Origin: Mycobacterium gordonae
Lineage (GTDB): Bacteria; Actinomycetota; Actinomycetes; Mycobacteriales; Mycobacteriaceae
Direction: 5' to 3'
Assembly (NCBI RefSeq): GCF_017086405.1
Contig: NZ_CP070973.1
Coordinates: forward strand, 2,294,001 to 2,358,000
DNA length: 64,000 bases
Shown: positions 52,088 to 64,000 of the stretch, in pieces
Numbering within the stretch: the stretch's first letter is position 1
Layout of the letters: each line of letters begins with the position of its first letter
Notes under the pieces: model-generated
Told to the model about the DNA's origin: nothing
The model's input: the letters and a program-made list of their open reading frames with translations, nothing else
Database searches by the model: none
Program-made: the position numbers and the translations under genes

Positions 52088-55000
52088 ATGAATTTCGTTG
52101 TGCTGCCTCCTGAGATTAACTCGGCGCGTCTGTCCGGCGGCGCCGGATTGGGGCCGACGTTAAGCGCGGCGGCGGCCTGGGAGGGTCTGGCCAGCGAACT
52201 AGGCGCGGCTGTGACCTCGTTCTCGTCGGCTACTTCAGGCCTGGTGGGCTCGGCATGGCAAGGTGCTGCCGCTGTAGCGATGGCGGGCGCGGCAGCACCG
52301 CTGCTCGAGTACCTGCGTGCAGCGGCGGCATACGTAGGAGACGCGGCCGCCGGGGTTAGGGTGTCGGCGGCCGCGTTCGAGGCGGCGGTCGCGGCGACGG
52401 TGCAGCCGGAGAACATCGCGGCCAACCGCGCCCAGCTGATGTCGCTGGTGGTATCAAATCTGCTTGGCCAGAATGCCCCGGCCATCGCCGCCGCGGAGGC
52501 TCAATACGAGCAGATGTGGGCCCAAAATGTAGACGCCATGTTCGGCTACCACGCCGGCGCCTCAGCAGCTGCCCCGCTATTGGCGCCGTTGAGCATGCCC
52601 CCGAACTTGGCGGGAGCTATCGACGTTGCCAAAGTCGCCGCTGCCGCCTTCCCAGCCGCAGCTGGTGCCTTCCGCAACCTGGGCCTGGCGAACCTCGGCC
52701 AAGGCAACATCGGCAACGCCAACATCGGCGATTTCAACTTCGGGTCGGGCAACGTCGGTAGCGGAAACGTCGGCAGCGGCAACGAGGGAAGTGGCAACTT
52801 CGGTTTTGGCAACTCGGGTCCCGCTTTGGCCGCGGGCCTCAGCAACTTCGGCTTCGGTAACACCGGTAGTAACAACATCGGGTTCGGCAACACCGGTGAC
52901 AACAACATCGGATTCGGCAACACCGGAAATAACAACATCGGCCTCGGATTGATCGGCACTGGTGGAGCAGGGTTCGGTGGTTGGAACTCCGGAACCGGCA
53001 ACATCGGGTTCTTCAATTCCGGAACCGGTAACATCGGGTTCGCCAACTCCGGGACTGGCAACTGGGGAATCGGCAATTCGGGAGACGGCTACAACACCGG
53101 TATCGGCAACTCGGGCACCGCCAACACCGGCCTCTTCAACGCAGGCCTGGCCAACACCGGGACGAGCAATACGGGCAATTACAACACCGGCAGCTTCAAC
53201 CCGGGCAACAGTAATACTGGCTACCTGAACTTAGGCACGTTCAACACAGGCGCGCTGAACGCCGGAAATTATAACACCGGGTTTGCGAACTCGGGAAATA
53301 TCAACACCGGGGCGTTCATCAGCGGCAATTCGAGCAACGGCATTCTATGGCGAGGCAACAATCTAGGCTGGCTGTTTGGACATGGTCCCGGCTACGGCAA
53401 CTCGACTACCGAACATTCGTCGGGCTTCTTCAACCGTGGCGTTGGTACTGAATCGGGTATGTTCAACGCCGGTGTCAACAATTCCGGATTCTTCAACTCG
53501 TCGTCAGGGGCCGACGGCAACTCTGGGCTCGCCAACGCAGGTGTGTTGAGCTCGGGAGTATACAACTCCGGCAACACCGTTTCTGGCTTCTTCAATTCCA
53601 GTACCAGGGGCACCGGCACGGTCGCCTACGTCTCCGGTGGCTTCAACACCGGGACCAATATATCGGGATTCTTCCAGGGCGGAGAATCGACATTCAACCT
53701 CGGCTTCGCGAACGACGGTGCAAACAACATTCTCGCCAACGCGAACGTCGGAAGCTACAACTTTCTGGGCAGCGGAAACATCGGCAGCGCCAACATCTTC
53801 GGAAGCGGCAACGTGGGCAGCGCCAACATCTTCGGCAGCGGCAACGTCGGCAGCAACAACATCTTCGGTACCGGAAACATCGGCAGCAACAACTTTCTCA
53901 GCGGAAACATCGGCAGCAACAACGCCGGGTCAGGCAATCTAGGCAACTTCAACATCGGAATCGGCAACTTCGGCAGCCTAAATATCGGATTTGCAAATGC
54001 TGGGATCTCAAACCGGGGATTGGCTAACACCGGAAAGAACAACCTCGGCCTCGGAAATACCGGAAACAACAACATCGGAATCGGACTTACCGGCGATAAT
54101 CAGCTCGGGTTCGGCGCGGCGAATTCCGGGAGCGCCAATACCGGGATATTGAATTCTGGGTCGGGAAACTTTGGGATATTAAACTCCGGAACCGGAAACG
54201 TAGGAATCGGAAACTCCGGTACGGGGAACATTGGTCTCTTGAATTCCGGTCAGCTGAATTGGGGTGTCGAGAACGCAGGTAGCGGAAACTCAGGCTCGCT
54301 CAACGGGGGAAGCTACAACACAGGCATAGCGAACACCGGTAGCTTCAACACGGGCGCTCTTAATGCTGGCAGCTACAACACCGGAGCAGCAAACCCTGGT
54401 AATACGAACACCGGCAACTTCAATATCGGCAGCACCAATACCGGCGGCTATAACCCCGGCAGCATGAACACGGGATTACTCAATCAAGGGGATATCAATA
54501 CCGGAGCGCTGAACACCGGAGACTCAAACAACGGCCTCTTACACACCGGTGACAATCAGGGACAAATTAGTATCAACATCTCGTACACGACTCCCTACCT
54601 GCCCGTTAATCAACAGCTGGCGGTGCCAGTAAACGTCGGTATGACCTTTCCCAGCATGTCCGTGCCGATTACGCAGGCCGGGACTATTTTTGAGAGGCAC
54701 TACTACCTGAACGACGTGTTCTACTTCGGGCCCGTCATTCTGGGCGCGTCCACTTTGACTACTCCTACGGTCATGCTTACTGTCGGCGGACCAGCAGTCA
54801 CCATACCCATCAGCGTGGTCGGTGCGCTGGAGAGTCGCACGATCACGTTCCTGGATATTCCAGCGGCGCCCGGCTTCGGAAACTCGACCACCAGCCCATC
54901 CTCGGGCTTCTTCAACTCTGGCGCGGGCCGCAGCTCCGGCTTCGGAAACTTCGGCGCTGACAGTTCGGGCATATGGAACAGCGGGATGTCGAGCGCGATC

Positions 55001-58000
55001 GGAATTTCGGGGTTTCAAAACTTCGGTTCATTGCAATCTGGGTGGGCGAATCTAGGCACCAACGTCTCGGGCTTCTACAACACGAGCACGCATGACATGC
55101 TCTCGTCGGCCAACGTGTCGGGTCTCGCAAATGTGGGCACCGACCTGGCCGGCATGTTCCGCAGCTCGACCGGCACAACCTTCAATTTCGGTGTTGCCGA
55201 CGATGGCCAGCTCAATCTAGGCAGCGCAAATCTAGGCAGCCTCAACCTAGGTAGCGCAAATGTTGGTAGCTACAACCTGGGTAGCGCGAATCTTGGTATT
55301 TACAACATCGGATCAGCAAACCATGGATTTTATAATTTCGGGCCGGCAAACGTAGGCAATTTCAATGTCGGATCGGCGAACTTGGGAAGCTCCAACCAAG
55401 GAATCGCCAACACGGGAAACTACAACCAAGGCGTGGCCAACACCGGTAGCAACAACATCGGCTTTGCCAACACCGGCTATAACAATTACGGCATCGGACT
55501 CACCGGCAACAATCAAGTCGGTATCGGCGGGTTGAACTCTGGCTCCGGAAATATTGGACTCTTCAACTCCGGCACAAATAACGTCGGACTATTCAATTCT
55601 GGCAATGGTTCTTTTGGAATCGGCAACTCCGGTAGCACAAACACAGGACTCTTGAACACCAGTAGCACAAACACCGGCCTATTCAATTCCGGCAACGTCA
55701 ACACCGGTATCGCGAACGCAGGCAACTTCAACACTGGATCCTACAACGCCGGCAACACAAACACCGGGATTGCTAACCGGGGCGATCTCAATACCGGCTG
55801 GTATAACGTGGGAAACGCCAGCACGGGCTTTGCTAACCAGGGCGATATCGACACGGGCGCCTTCATCACCGGGGACATGAGCAATGGGTTCTTATGGCGC
55901 GGCAACAATCAGGGGCTGCTCGGTGCTCATTATGCCATTCACATCCCGGAGATACCCGCACATCTCGACATCGACCTGCCACTCAACATCCCCATCAATG
56001 CCGGCTTCACGGACACCGTCTACAGCGGTATTACTCTTGACGATCTGCACTTCGGTTTCACCACGCCTATCGGTCCAATACCTTTTGCCTCGGGATTTAT
56101 CGAATCCGTCACCATGTCACCGCTCACGGTGAGTGGCCCGCAATTCTCGGGCAATATCGGCGCGACCGACGGATCCACCACGATAAAGATTCCTGCGACG
56201 GCAAGCATTGGGCCCGTCGACTGGACGTTGATTAATATTCCGGAGTCTACCGGCTTCTTCAACTCGACGACGTCGGCTTCTTCGGGATTTTTCAACAACG
56301 GTTCCGGAAATGTATCCGGGATCGCGAACTTCGGAGCGTACGTATCGGGCTTCCAAAATGTCGCGGCAGGGGGGACCTCGGGACTGAGAAACTCGGCCTC
56401 GCTGGCGTCGGGCTTCGCGAACTTGGGTACCACGGTATCCGGGTTGTTCAATACCGGTACCGACACCCCCGCCATGGTCTCGGGCATATCGAATACTGGC
56501 AGCAACCTGGCCGGATTCTTCGTCGACGACCAGTCGGGCACCTCGGCGTTCAACGTGGGGCTGGCGAATGTCGGTCGTGACAACCTCGGCTTCGGCAATG
56601 TCGGCAACGGCAGTTACGGTCTTGGAAATATCGGTAGCTACAATGTCGGCGACAGCAATATCGGCACATATAGCGTAGGATCCGGAAACCACGGTATATA
56701 CAACTTTGGGCTGTCAAATCTGGGTGATTTCAATATCGGCCTGGCGAACCAAGGCAGCTTCAACCAGGGCGTCGCGAATGCCGGGAACTACAACCAGGGC
56801 TTAGCTAATACTGGTAGCAATAATATCGGCTTCGGTAACAGCGGCAGCAACAATTTCGGGATCGGCCTCAGTGGTGACAATCAGTTCGGATTAGGAGCCC
56901 TGAACTCGGGCGTCGGCAACTTGGGACTATTCAACTCGGGCAGTAACAATATCGGGCTGTTCAACGCAGGTTCCGGCAACGTCGGCATCGGCAACTCCGG
57001 AGTCGATAACTTCGGCATTGGTAATACCGGGAGTACCAACACGGGCTTTTTCAACGCCGGCGCTGTCAATACTGGATTGCTGAACCCCGGTAGGGTCAAC
57101 ACGGGTATCGGCAACACCGGTAATTACAACACCGGCAGCTTCAACGCGGGCGACGTCAACACGGCCGGGTTTAATCCGGGTTCCTACAACACCGGCTATC
57201 TGAACACCGGGTACTTCAACACCGGATTCGCCAACTCAGGCAATGTCGACACCGGCGCGTTCATTTCGGGCAATTACAGCAATGGCGTGCTATGGAGGGG
57301 TGACGGTCAGGGCTTATGGGGCATAAGCATTGAGGAGACGATTCCGGACTCCGCGATCCCGGTGCACCTTCATATCCCGATCTACTTCGACGTACCCGTC
57401 ACCGGAACCTTGGGTGTTCTCGGCATCCATGCATTCCAGATTCCTGCGGTTAACATCGAGTGGACGTTCTTTGACGATATTTCGGCGAGAGCGGTGCGCG
57501 TTAACTCCATCAATATTCCGAACATTGACATCACTATGCCCGATGTGTCGCTTCAGATCGGGAGGGGGCCGGGACCGCTGGTTGATATTGTCGGCGCTGG
57601 GAGTTTGCTTCCGGTCCAGATTCCGATCGTCAATATTCCGGCTGCCCCGGGCTTCGGAAACAGCAGCACTACTCCATCGTCTGGTTTCTTTAATACCGGA
57701 CCGGGTACGGTGTCGGGATTTGGCAATAACGGGTTCAATAGTTCAGGTGTGCTGAATCTCAGTGGTGGTAGCTCGGGGCTTTCAGGCTACAAGAATGTCG
57801 GCGCGATGTTGTCCGGTGCATTCAATAGCGGGAATACTATTTCCGGTTTTCTCAATGCCAGTAGCAGCCTGTCGCCCTTCGCATCGCCCGCAGTTATTTC
57901 AGGATTGGCCAATGTGGGCGTAGACATGTCAGGGGTTGCCACCAGCTCGCTGGTGACGAACCTGGGTCTCGCGAACGTCGGCTTGGGGAACTTGGGCAAC

Positions 58001-61000
58001 GGCAACATCGGCGGTAACAATGTCGGTCTTGGGAACGTTGGTGATTACAACCTGGGTGTGGGGAACATCGGTGGTTTCAATGTCGGACCCGGGAATCACG
58101 GTATCTACAACCTCGGCACGGCGAACCTGGGCGACTACAACATCGGGCTGGCGAACCTGGGCAACAACAACCAGGGGTTTGCCAACGCGGGCAACTACAA
58201 CCAGGGGCTTGGCAATACCGGGAGCAACAATATCGGCTTCGCCAATACCGGCAGCAACAACTACGGCATCGGGCTCACCGGCGACAATCAGGTCGGGTTC
58301 GGCGCCCTGAACTCGGGCAGCGCCAACATCGGGCTCTTCAACTCCGGTACCGGCAACATCGGACTGTTCAATTCGGGCAGCAACAATGTGGGTTTCTTCA
58401 ACTCTGGCCAGGGCAACGCCGGGCTGGGCAACCCCGGCATCAGCAACATCGGCATCGCGAACACCGGCAGCGCTAACTGGGGGTGGTGGAATCCCGGTAG
58501 CGGCAACACCGGCATCGCCAACCCGGGCAACCACAACACGGGCCTGTTCAACGCCGGCAACGTCAACACCGGCCTCGCTAACCCCGGCAGCTACAACACC
58601 GGCAGCTACAACACCGGTGACACGAACACCGGCAACGTCAACCCAGGCGACTACAACACCGGCCTGTTCAACACCGGCGACTACAACACCGGCTTCGCAA
58701 ATTCAGGCAACATCAACACCGGAGCATTCATCGCCGGCAACATGAACAACGGCGTCCTCTGGCGCGGCGACTATCAAGGCCTGTGGGGTGCGCATCTTGC
58801 CATCTCTATTCCTGAATTCCCCTTGCTTAATCTCGACATGAACATTCCAGTTAACATCCCTATTCGCGCGGACCTTGGTCAACTGGGGGTGAACGGCTTC
58901 ACGATCCCGGCGGTGGAGATCAACGCCGCGGGTATCACCGACTTCACTATCGGACCGATCAGTATTCCCAACGTCACCGGTAAACTGCCACTCATCGATG
59001 TGACTATCGGTGGCGCAGATACGTCGATACCGATCGCGATCAGAAGCGGAATTGGTCCGACCAATATCGTCCTGCTCGATATTCCGGCGGCTCCGGGATT
59101 TGGAAATTCGACCACCGCTGCCTCATCGGGCTTCTTCAACTCCGGTACCGGCGCGGCATCTGGCTTCGGGAACATTGATGGCCACAACTCGGGCCTCGTC
59201 AATACCGGTTTGCCAGGCGTGCGGGGCAGTTCGGGCATCCAGAACTTCGGCGCGCTGCAGTCAGGATGGGCGAACCTGGGCAACACCGTGTCAGGTCTCG
59301 GCAATACCAGTACCGCCGGTTTGGCCACGGCCGGTGGTGTCTCGGGCCTGAACAACATCGGAACCGGCTTGGCCGGAGTCCTGAATGGAACGAACGGAAC
59401 AATTATCAACCTCGGCGTGGCAGACCTCGGCAGCCTTAATGTCGGCAGCGGAAACCACGGCATCTACAACATCGGCAGCGCAAACCTCGGAAACAGCAAT
59501 TTCGGCTTCGGCAACATCGGAAGCCTCAACACGGGCGCCGGAAGCATCGGTGACTACAACCTGGGTGTGGGGAACATCGGTGGTTTCAATGTCGGACCCG
59601 GGAATCACGGTATCTACAACCTCGGCACGGCGAACCTGGGCGACTACAACATCGGGCTGGCGAACCTGGGCAACAACAACCAGGGGTTTGCCAACGCGGG
59701 CAACTACAACCAGGGGCTTGGCAATACCGGGAGCAACAATATCGGCTTCGCCAATACCGGCAGCAACAACTACGGCATCGGGCTCACCGGCGACAATCAG
59801 GTCGGGTTCGGCGCCCTGAACTCGGGCAGCGCCAACATCGGGCTCTTCAACTCCGGTACCGGCAACATCGGACTGTTCAATTCGGGCAGCAACAATGTGG
59901 GTTTCTTCAACTCTGGCCAGGGCAACGCCGGGCTGGGCAACCCCGGCATCAGCAACATCGGCATCGCGAACACCGGCAGCGCTAACTGGGGGTGGTGGAA
60001 TCCCGGTAGCGGCAACACCGGCATCGCCAACCCGGGCAACCACAACACGGGCCTGTTCAACGCCGGCAACGTCAACACCGGCCTCGCTAACCCCGGCAGC
60101 TACAACACCGGCAGCTACAACACCGGTGACACGAACACCGGCAACGTCAACCCAGGCGACTACAACACCGGCCTGTTCAACACCGGCGACTACAACACCG
60201 GCTTCGCAAATTCAGGCAACATCAACACCGGAGCATTCATCGCCGGCAACATGAACAACGGCGTCCTCTGGCGCGCGAACAGGCACGGCTTGCTGTCGGC
60301 AAATTACACGATCGTTGTCGATAAGATAAACGCGTTCTTCACCTTGGACGCACCGATCAACATCCCGATCACCGGAACCATTACGGATGTGGATATTCCG
60401 GCGATAACCATTCCTCAGATACCGAGCGGTGGCATTCTCGATTTCACGGTACTCAGCGGACAGGTCTCGGCTCCTGTCGGCCCCATTTATATCCATGGCG
60501 GCGACAGCTCAGCGCCCAACACAACTCCGATCACCATAAGCTTCGGCACCCAGCCGGCTATCGACATCAACCTCGGCGCGTCGGACGGGTCCAGTGGGAT
60601 ACACATCGGGGGCAACGCCGGTATCGGCCCGGTCTACATTCCGCTCCTCGACTTGCAAGCGGCGCCGGGCCTGTTGAATTCCACGTCAGGTCCATCCTCG
60701 GGCTTCCTCAACTGGGGGCAGGGCACTACATCGGGTTTCCTCAACGCCGGCGCCAACAATTCCGGCTTGTTCAACGTCGCCACTGTTGACGTCGGCAACT
60801 CTGGATTCCAAAACTATGGGTCGCGGCTATCCGGTCTGGCGAATTTCGGCGAGACCGTGTCTGGCTGGCTCAACACCAGTACCGCATCGCCCGGGAACGT
60901 GTCGGGCTTCGGCAACATCGGCGCCGACCTTGCCGGGTGGATGAGGAATGGCCCTACCGGCGTGAGTATCAACATTGGGCTTGCTGACCTCGGGTCCTGG

Positions 61001-62455
61001 AACCTGGGCAGCGCCGACCTGGGCGCTGCCAACCTCGGTAGCGGAAACGTCGGCGACTACAACCTGGGCAACGGGAATATCGGTCACCTCAACATCGGAG
61101 CGGGCAACCGCGGCAGCTACAACCTCGGTAGCGGAAACATTGGAAGCGGCAACTGGGGATTCGGTAATTCTGGACCATTGCTGACGGCCGCCGTACAGAA
61201 CCTCGGTTTCGGCAACACCGGCAATTTCAATATCGGCTTTGGTAACACCGGGAACAACAACGTCGGCTTCGGCAACACCGGTGACGGAAGCATCGGCATC
61301 GGGCTCAACGGCAACGCGCTGACTGGATTCGGCGGGTGGAATTCAGGTAGCGGCAACATTGGTCTATTCAACTCGGGCACCGGTAACTTCGGCTTCTTCA
61401 ACTCGGGCACCGGGAACTGGGGAGTCGGAAATTCCGGCAGCTACAATACGGGTTTCGGTAACGCCGGCAGCGTCAATTCGGGATTCTTCAATTCCGGACT
61501 GGTCAACACCGGGATCGGCAATCCGGGCGACTTCAACACCGGCTTCTACAATGCCGGCAACACAAATACCGGCAGCTTCAATCCGGGCTCCTATAACACC
61601 GGGGACTTCAATCCAGGGCGGTACAATACTGGTTATTTCAACACCGGCAACTCCAACACGGGCGTTGCTAACTCCGGCAACGTCAACACCGGCGCCTTTA
61701 TTTTCGGCAATTACAGCAATGGGTTCCTCTGGCGTGGAGACTACCAGGGGCTGGGCAGCTTCGGATATACCAGCACCATTCCGGCAATCTCAACCAGCTA
61801 TGAGCTCAGCTCTGACATCGAAATACCGATTAACGGCGGCATCAACGCCGTCACCCAAGACGTTCTGACCATCGATGAGTTTCCGATAGACATTAGTCTT
61901 GAGTTCACGACCTGTGTGCTTTACATTCCGGGCATCGGTTGCGTGCAGTGGGTCACAATTCCGGTCCATGTCACTACTCAGTACTTGGGTCCATTTTCGC
62001 TCGAAACAAGCGTTCTCAACCCGCAGACCGCGATCAACACGAGCATCTCGCAGCACAGTAATATAGCCGACAGCGGTGTGCTTGGGCCCTACTCGTTAGG
62101 CTTCGGCTGGCAACAAAGCCCGGGATTCTTCAATTCGAGCACGTCGCCGTCGTCGGGTTTCTTCAATTCTGGGACGGGCGGAGCCTCGGGCATCCTCAAC
62201 CAGGCTAACGGTGCTGTTTCGGGCTTCGGAAACGCCTTCACGCAGAGCTCTGGCCTTTTAAACTCAATGGGTCCGGACCTGTCGGGTATGGCAAACGCTG
62301 GTATGAACGGGTCCGGCTGGGAGAACTTCGGCAACTTCGTATCCGGCGTTGGCAATACGAGCGCCCTTGGCATTCTCAACGAAGCCGCTATCTCCGGCTT
62401 CTTGAATTATGGATCTCGCTTGTCCGGGTTTTTGAACGGCCTCGAATTCCCGTAG
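52088..62455 (+). CDS. Very large PPE-MPTR family protein
   Basis: 3455 residues in one open frame. N-terminal PPE domain about 1-180 ([11 protein letters not shown], with the turn motif AWQG at 56-59), followed by major polymorphic tandem repeats of the NxGxxNxG type. The tail is built of about seven super-modules. Each has a run of pentapeptide-like repeats, a stretch NTGAFI(S/A/T)GNxxNGxLWRG, a non-repeat spacer rich in Ile/Pro/Val (roughly 54541-54860, 55905-56250, 57300-57645, 58770-59090, 60280-60665, 61740-62110; very short in the first module near 53370), then [18 protein letters not shown]. Two 720-bp blocks are identical. PPE proteins are secreted with PE partners by ESX-5; the best partner upstream is only a remnant. 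Function unknown. Confidence 0.92.
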   Translation: MNFVVLPPEINSARLSGGAGLGPTLSAAAAWEGLASELGAAVTSFSSATSGLVGSAWQGAAAVAMAGAAAPLLEYLRAAAAYVGDAAAGVRVSAAAFEAAVAATVQPENIAANRAQLMSLVVSNLLGQNAPAIAAAEAQYEQMWAQNVDAMFGYHAGASAAAPLLAPLSMPPNLAGAIDVAKVAAAAFPAAAGAFRNLGLANLGQGNIGNANIGDFNFGSGNVGSGNVGSGNEGSGNFGFGNSGPALAAGLSNFGFGNTGSNNIGFGNTGDNNIGFGNTGNNNIGLGLIGTGGAGFGGWNSGTGNIGFFNSGTGNIGFANSGTGNWGIGNSGDGYNTGIGNSGTANTGLFNAGLANTGTSNTGNYNTGSFNPGNSNTGYLNLGTFNTGALNAGNYNTGFANSGNINTGAFISGNSSNGILWRGNNLGWLFGHGPGYGNSTTEHSSGFFNRGVGTESGMFNAGVNNSGFFNSSSGADGNSGLANAGVLSSGVYNSGNTVSGFFNSSTRGTGTVAYVSGGFNTGTNISGFFQGGESTFNLGFANDGANNILANANVGSYNFLGSGNIGSANIFGSGNVGSANIFGSGNVGSNNIFGTGNIGSNNFLSGNIGSNNAGSGNLGNFNIGIGNFGSLNIGFANAGISNRGLANTGKNNLGLGNTGNNNIGIGLTGDNQLGFGAANSGSANTGILNSGSGNFGILNSGTGNVGIGNSGTGNIGLLNSGQLNWGVENAGSGNSGSLNGGSYNTGIANTGSFNTGALNAGSYNTGAANPGNTNTGNFNIGSTNTGGYNPGSMNTGLLNQGDINTGALNTGDSNNGLLHTGDNQGQISINISYTTPYLPVNQQLAVPVNVGMTFPSMSVPITQAGTIFERHYYLNDVFYFGPVILGASTLTTPTVMLTVGGPAVTIPISVVGALESRTITFLDIPAAPGFGNSTTSPSSGFFNSGAGRSSGFGNFGADSSGIWNSGMSSAIGISGFQNFGSLQSGWANLGTNVSGFYNTSTHDMLSSANVSGLANVGTDLAGMFRSSTGTTFNFGVADDGQLNLGSANLGSLNLGSANVGSYNLGSANLGIYNIGSANHGFYNFGPANVGNFNVGSANLGSSNQGIANTGNYNQGVANTGSNNIGFANTGYNNYGIGLTGNNQVGIGGLNSGSGNIGLFNSGTNNVGLFNSGNGSFGIGNSGSTNTGLLNTSSTNTGLFNSGNVNTGIANAGNFNTGSYNAGNTNTGIANRGDLNTGWYNVGNASTGFANQGDIDTGAFITGDMSNGFLWRGNNQGLLGAHYAIHIPEIPAHLDIDLPLNIPINAGFTDTVYSGITLDDLHFGFTTPIGPIPFASGFIESVTMSPLTVSGPQFSGNIGATDGSTTIKIPATASIGPVDWTLINIPESTGFFNSTTSASSGFFNNGSGNVSGIANFGAYVSGFQNVAAGGTSGLRNSASLASGFANLGTTVSGLFNTGTDTPAMVSGISNTGSNLAGFFVDDQSGTSAFNVGLANVGRDNLGFGNVGNGSYGLGNIGSYNVGDSNIGTYSVGSGNHGIYNFGLSNLGDFNIGLANQGSFNQGVANAGNYNQGLANTGSNNIGFGNSGSNNFGIGLSGDNQFGLGALNSGVGNLGLFNSGSNNIGLFNAGSGNVGIGNSGVDNFGIGNTGSTNTGFFNAGAVNTGLLNPGRVNTGIGNTGNYNTGSFNAGDVNTAGFNPGSYNTGYLNTGYFNTGFANSGNVDTGAFISGNYSNGVLWRGDGQGLWGISIEETIPDSAIPVHLHIPIYFDVPVTGTLGVLGIHAFQIPAVNIEWTFFDDISARAVRVNSINIPNIDITMPDVSLQIGRGPGPLVDIVGAGSLLPVQIPIVNIPAAPGFGNSSTTPSSGFFNTGPGTVSGFGNNGFNSSGVLNLSGGSSGLSGYKNVGAMLSGAFNSGNTISGFLNASSSLSPFASPAVISGLANVGVDMSGVATSSLVTNLGLANVGLGNLGNGNIGGNNVGLGNVGDYNLGVGNIGGFNVGPGNHGIYNLGTANLGDYNIGLANLGNNNQGFANAGNYNQGLGNTGSNNIGFANTGSNNYGIGLTGDNQVGFGALNSGSANIGLFNSGTGNIGLFNSGSNNVGFFNSGQGNAGLGNPGISNIGIANTGSANWGWWNPGSGNTGIANPGNHNTGLFNAGNVNTGLANPGSYNTGSYNTGDTNTGNVNPGDYNTGLFNTGDYNTGFANSGNINTGAFIAGNMNNGVLWRGDYQGLWGAHLAISIPEFPLLNLDMNIPVNIPIRADLGQLGVNGFTIPAVEINAAGITDFTIGPISIPNVTGKLPLIDVTIGGADTSIPIAIRSGIGPTNIVLLDIPAAPGFGNSTTAASSGFFNSGTGAASGFGNIDGHNSGLVNTGLPGVRGSSGIQNFGALQSGWANLGNTVSGLGNTSTAGLATAGGVSGLNNIGTGLAGVLNGTNGTIINLGVADLGSLNVGSGNHGIYNIGSANLGNSNFGFGNIGSLNTGAGSIGDYNLGVGNIGGFNVGPGNHGIYNLGTANLGDYNIGLANLGNNNQGFANAGNYNQGLGNTGSNNIGFANTGSNNYGIGLTGDNQVGFGALNSGSANIGLFNSGTGNIGLFNSGSNNVGFFNSGQGNAGLGNPGISNIGIANTGSANWGWWNPGSGNTGIANPGNHNTGLFNAGNVNTGLANPGSYNTGSYNTGDTNTGNVNPGDYNTGLFNTGDYNTGFANSGNINTGAFIAGNMNNGVLWRANRHGLLSANYTIVVDKINAFFTLDAPINIPITGTITDVDIPAITIPQIPSGGILDFTVLSGQVSAPVGPIYIHGGDSSAPNTTPITISFGTQPAIDINLGASDGSSGIHIGGNAGIGPVYIPLLDLQAAPGLLNSTSGPSSGFLNWGQGTTSGFLNAGANNSGLFNVATVDVGNSGFQNYGSRLSGLANFGETVSGWLNTSTASPGNVSGFGNIGADLAGWMRNGPTGVSINIGLADLGSWNLGSADLGAANLGSGNVGDYNLGNGNIGHLNIGAGNRGSYNLGSGNIGSGNWGFGNSGPLLTAAVQNLGFGNTGNFNIGFGNTGNNNVGFGNTGDGSIGIGLNGNALTGFGGWNSGSGNIGLFNSGTGNFGFFNSGTGNWGVGNSGSYNTGFGNAGSVNSGFFNSGLVNTGIGNPGDFNTGFYNAGNTNTGSFNPGSYNTGDFNPGRYNTGYFNTGNSNTGVANSGNVNTGAFIFGNYSNGFLWRGDYQGLGSFGYTSTIPAISTSYELSSDIEIPINGGINAVTQDVLTIDEFPIDISLEFTTCVLYIPGIGCVQWVTIPVHVTTQYLGPFSLETSVLNPQTAINTSISQHSNIADSGVLGPYSLGFGWQQSPGFFNSSTSPSSGFFNSGTGGASGILNQANGAVSGFGNAFTQSSGLLNSMGPDLSGMANAGMNGSGWENFGNFVSGVGNTSALGILNEAAISGFLNYGSRLSGFLNGLEFP
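58047..58766 (+). repeat. 720-bp direct repeat inside the PPE-MPTR gene, copy 1
   Basis: Identical by eye to 59556-60275 (offset 1509). It covers most of one MPTR run up to the LWRG stretch; the neighbouring spacer regions differ. Confidence 0.95.
59556..60275 (+). repeat. 720-bp direct repeat inside the PPE-MPTR gene, copy 2
   Basis: Second copy of 58047-58766. The single difference just before it (gattac against gactac) marks the left edge, and the right edge is where ggcgcg is followed by gcgac in copy 1 and by cgaac in copy 2. Points to recent in-frame duplication or conversion. Confidence 0.95.
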
Positions 62456-62506
62456 CTGCCGGTTAACCCGGACGCTGACCGCAAACGTGAAACGCAAAGG
62501 AAACAA

Positions 62507-64000
62507 ATGTCGTTTGTCATAGCGACCCCGGAGTCGATGTCTTGTGCAGCAGCCGACCTCGCCGACATCGGCTCCGCAGTCGTCAAAGCCAGTGTCGTGG
62601 CCAGCATGCCAACCACCGCCGTGATGGCTGCGGCCGCCGACGTGTGTCAACGCAGATCTCGACGCTGTTCAGCGCCTACGGCACAGCGTTCCAGGCGGCC
62701 ACCTCGCAAGCAGTCGCGTTCCACAACGATTTGGTGGCAGCCGTGGCCGTTGCTGCGGACGAGTATGGTACCGCCGACGTCGCGATTGCCTCGTCGCTGA
62801 AGACGTTCGAACAGGACGTCCTCAACGCCCTCAACTCGCCCGCCCAAACGCTGCTGGGCCGCCCGCTGATCGGCGACGGTGTCGACGGTACGCCGGTACT
62901 GGTCAGGACGGCGGAGCCGGTGGATTGTGGTACGGCCGCGGCGGCAATGGCGGATCCGGAGGCGTAGGCCAGGACGGCGGGGCCGGCGGGGCCGCGGGAT
63001 AGATCGGCGCTGGCGGAGCGGGCGGGGCCGGCGGTGCCGCGGGACCGATCGGCCACGGGGGAGCCGGAGGCCGAGGCGGAGCGGGTGGACTGCTTTACGG
63101 AGCTGGTGGAACGGGCGGCAGCGGCGGGATCGGCGCCGTCAACGGGGGTGGTGGAGTCGGCGGCGACGGCGGCAGCGCGTCGTTCTGCGGCGATGGCGGG
63201 GCGGGCGGGGCTGGCGGGGCCGCGGGTACTGGCTCGACTGCCGGCAACGGCGGCAACGGCGGCAACGCCGGGGTGTTCGGTGACGGCGGTCGCGGTGGTG
63301 CCGGCGGGCTCGGCGCCACCGGTGCGGCGGGGGTCAATCCCGGAGAAAAGACGACTAGCTCTGCGTTTGATGGCGATGCCGGAGCAACGAACGCCACCGG
63401 TAGCGGCGAGCCCGGGGGTAGAGGTGGAGGTGCCACCCTTGTCAGCGGCCGGGCCGGCGGTAATGGCGGAGGCGGGGGCGACGGTTATGACGTTTCGGGC
63501 ACCGTCACGGGTGGTGGCGGGGGCAACGGGGGAGATGGCGGGCACGGCGCGCCAGGAGGCAGCGGCGGGACAGCCGGTAATGGTTTCGGCAACGGGGGCA
63601 ACGCGTGGGGCGGCAACGGCGGCAACGGCGGCGACGGCGGTGCCGGCGCTCCAGGAGGTGGAGGCGGCGACGGCGGCATCGGCGTCTCGGTCAAGGGCAT
63701 CGGGAGCGGTGGTAACGGCGGTAACGGGGGCCACGGCGGCACTGGCGCCGTGGGCGGGCGGGGCGGCGACGGCGGTCTCGGCGTCACCGGCGGAAGCGCG
63801 GGCCCCGGCGGTGACGGCGGCAACGGCGGAAATGGCGGCGCAGGTGCAAATACCGCGGGCTCCGGCGGAGTCGGGGGCAATGGAGGTAACGGTGGCCATG
63901 GTGGTTTTCTGATTGGTGACGGCGGCGCCGGCGGTGCCGGGGGTACCGGAGGTGCCGGCGGCGTCGGCGCTGCGGGCGGCGCTGGGGGCGGCGGCGGCGA
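62507..64000 (+). pseudogene. Degraded PE_PGRS gene, cut by window end
   Basis: Starts MSFVIATPES at 62507 with AAAGGA upstream, 51 bases after the PPE stop. The PE domain is interrupted near 62641-62645 (GAC-GT-GTGTCA where one more base is needed). It continues in the next frame through VSTQISTLFSAYG, the secretion motif YGTAD and [10 protein letters not shown], and shifts again near 62893-62897. In the third frame the PGRS region is open except for TAG at 63000-63002, where Leu or Ile is usual. Two single-base losses plus a nonsense change argue for a true pseudogene. The rest of the PGRS tail runs past the window. Confidence 0.78.

Overview
The window comes from a GC-rich, slow-grower-type Mycobacterium. 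It carries most of the phthiocerol dimycocerosate (PDIM/DIM) locus and the conserved block that flanks it in M. tuberculosis (tesA, sepIVA, DUF177, rnc, fpg, osmC-like, acyP, smc). It also carries PE_PGRS and PPE-MPTR genes at positions where, as far as I recall, M. tuberculosis has none. It is therefore a relative of the M. tuberculosis / marinum / kansasii group rather than M. tuberculosis itself. Comparisons with M. tuberculosis proteins here are from memory, since no search was possible.

Layout: 1-1146 is the 3' end of mas (+). 1320-3185 is a PE_PGRS gene lying between mas and papA5. 3216-34968 is one tightly packed minus-strand operon read from right to left: fadD26, ppsA, ppsB, ppsC, ppsD, ppsE, drrA, drrB, drrC, papA5. 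Genes overlap by 1-4 bases or are separated by at most 22 bases. 34969-35633 is the operon's upstream region. tesA (-) then stands divergent from a plus-strand run sepIVA, DUF177, rnc, fpg, osmC-like, acyP, smc (36654-44628). Two tandem-repeat loci interrupt this run, a 53-bp unit and an 83-bp unit on either side of fpg. smc carries one frameshift. From 44971 to the end is a PE/PPE island: a frameshifted PE_PGRS, an intact PE_PGRS with a TTG start, a PE remnant, a 3455-residue PPE-MPTR protein, and a degraded PE_PGRS cut off by the window edge.

How the genes work together: FadD26 activates a long fatty acid and loads PpsA. PpsA to PpsE extend it to the phthiocerol backbone. TesA is the partner thioesterase. 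Mas makes mycocerosic acids and PapA5 esterifies them onto the diol. DrrABC takes part in export.

Main result: the pps assembly line looks re-programmed relative to M. tuberculosis. (1) The acyltransferase (AT) domains of PpsA and PpsD are almost identical over 813 bp (3 mismatches by eye). (2) The AT of PpsC, not that of PpsD, is the odd one out and resembles the methylmalonyl-type AT of M. tuberculosis PpsD. (3) The enoyl reductase (ER) domain of PpsC is about 70 residues short and has lost its nucleotide-binding and substrate-side motifs. If AT specificity follows sequence type, the methyl branch would move from C-4 to C-6 of the phthiocerol chain. No module would have a working ER in cis, so reduction would depend on a trans-acting reductase or double bonds would remain.
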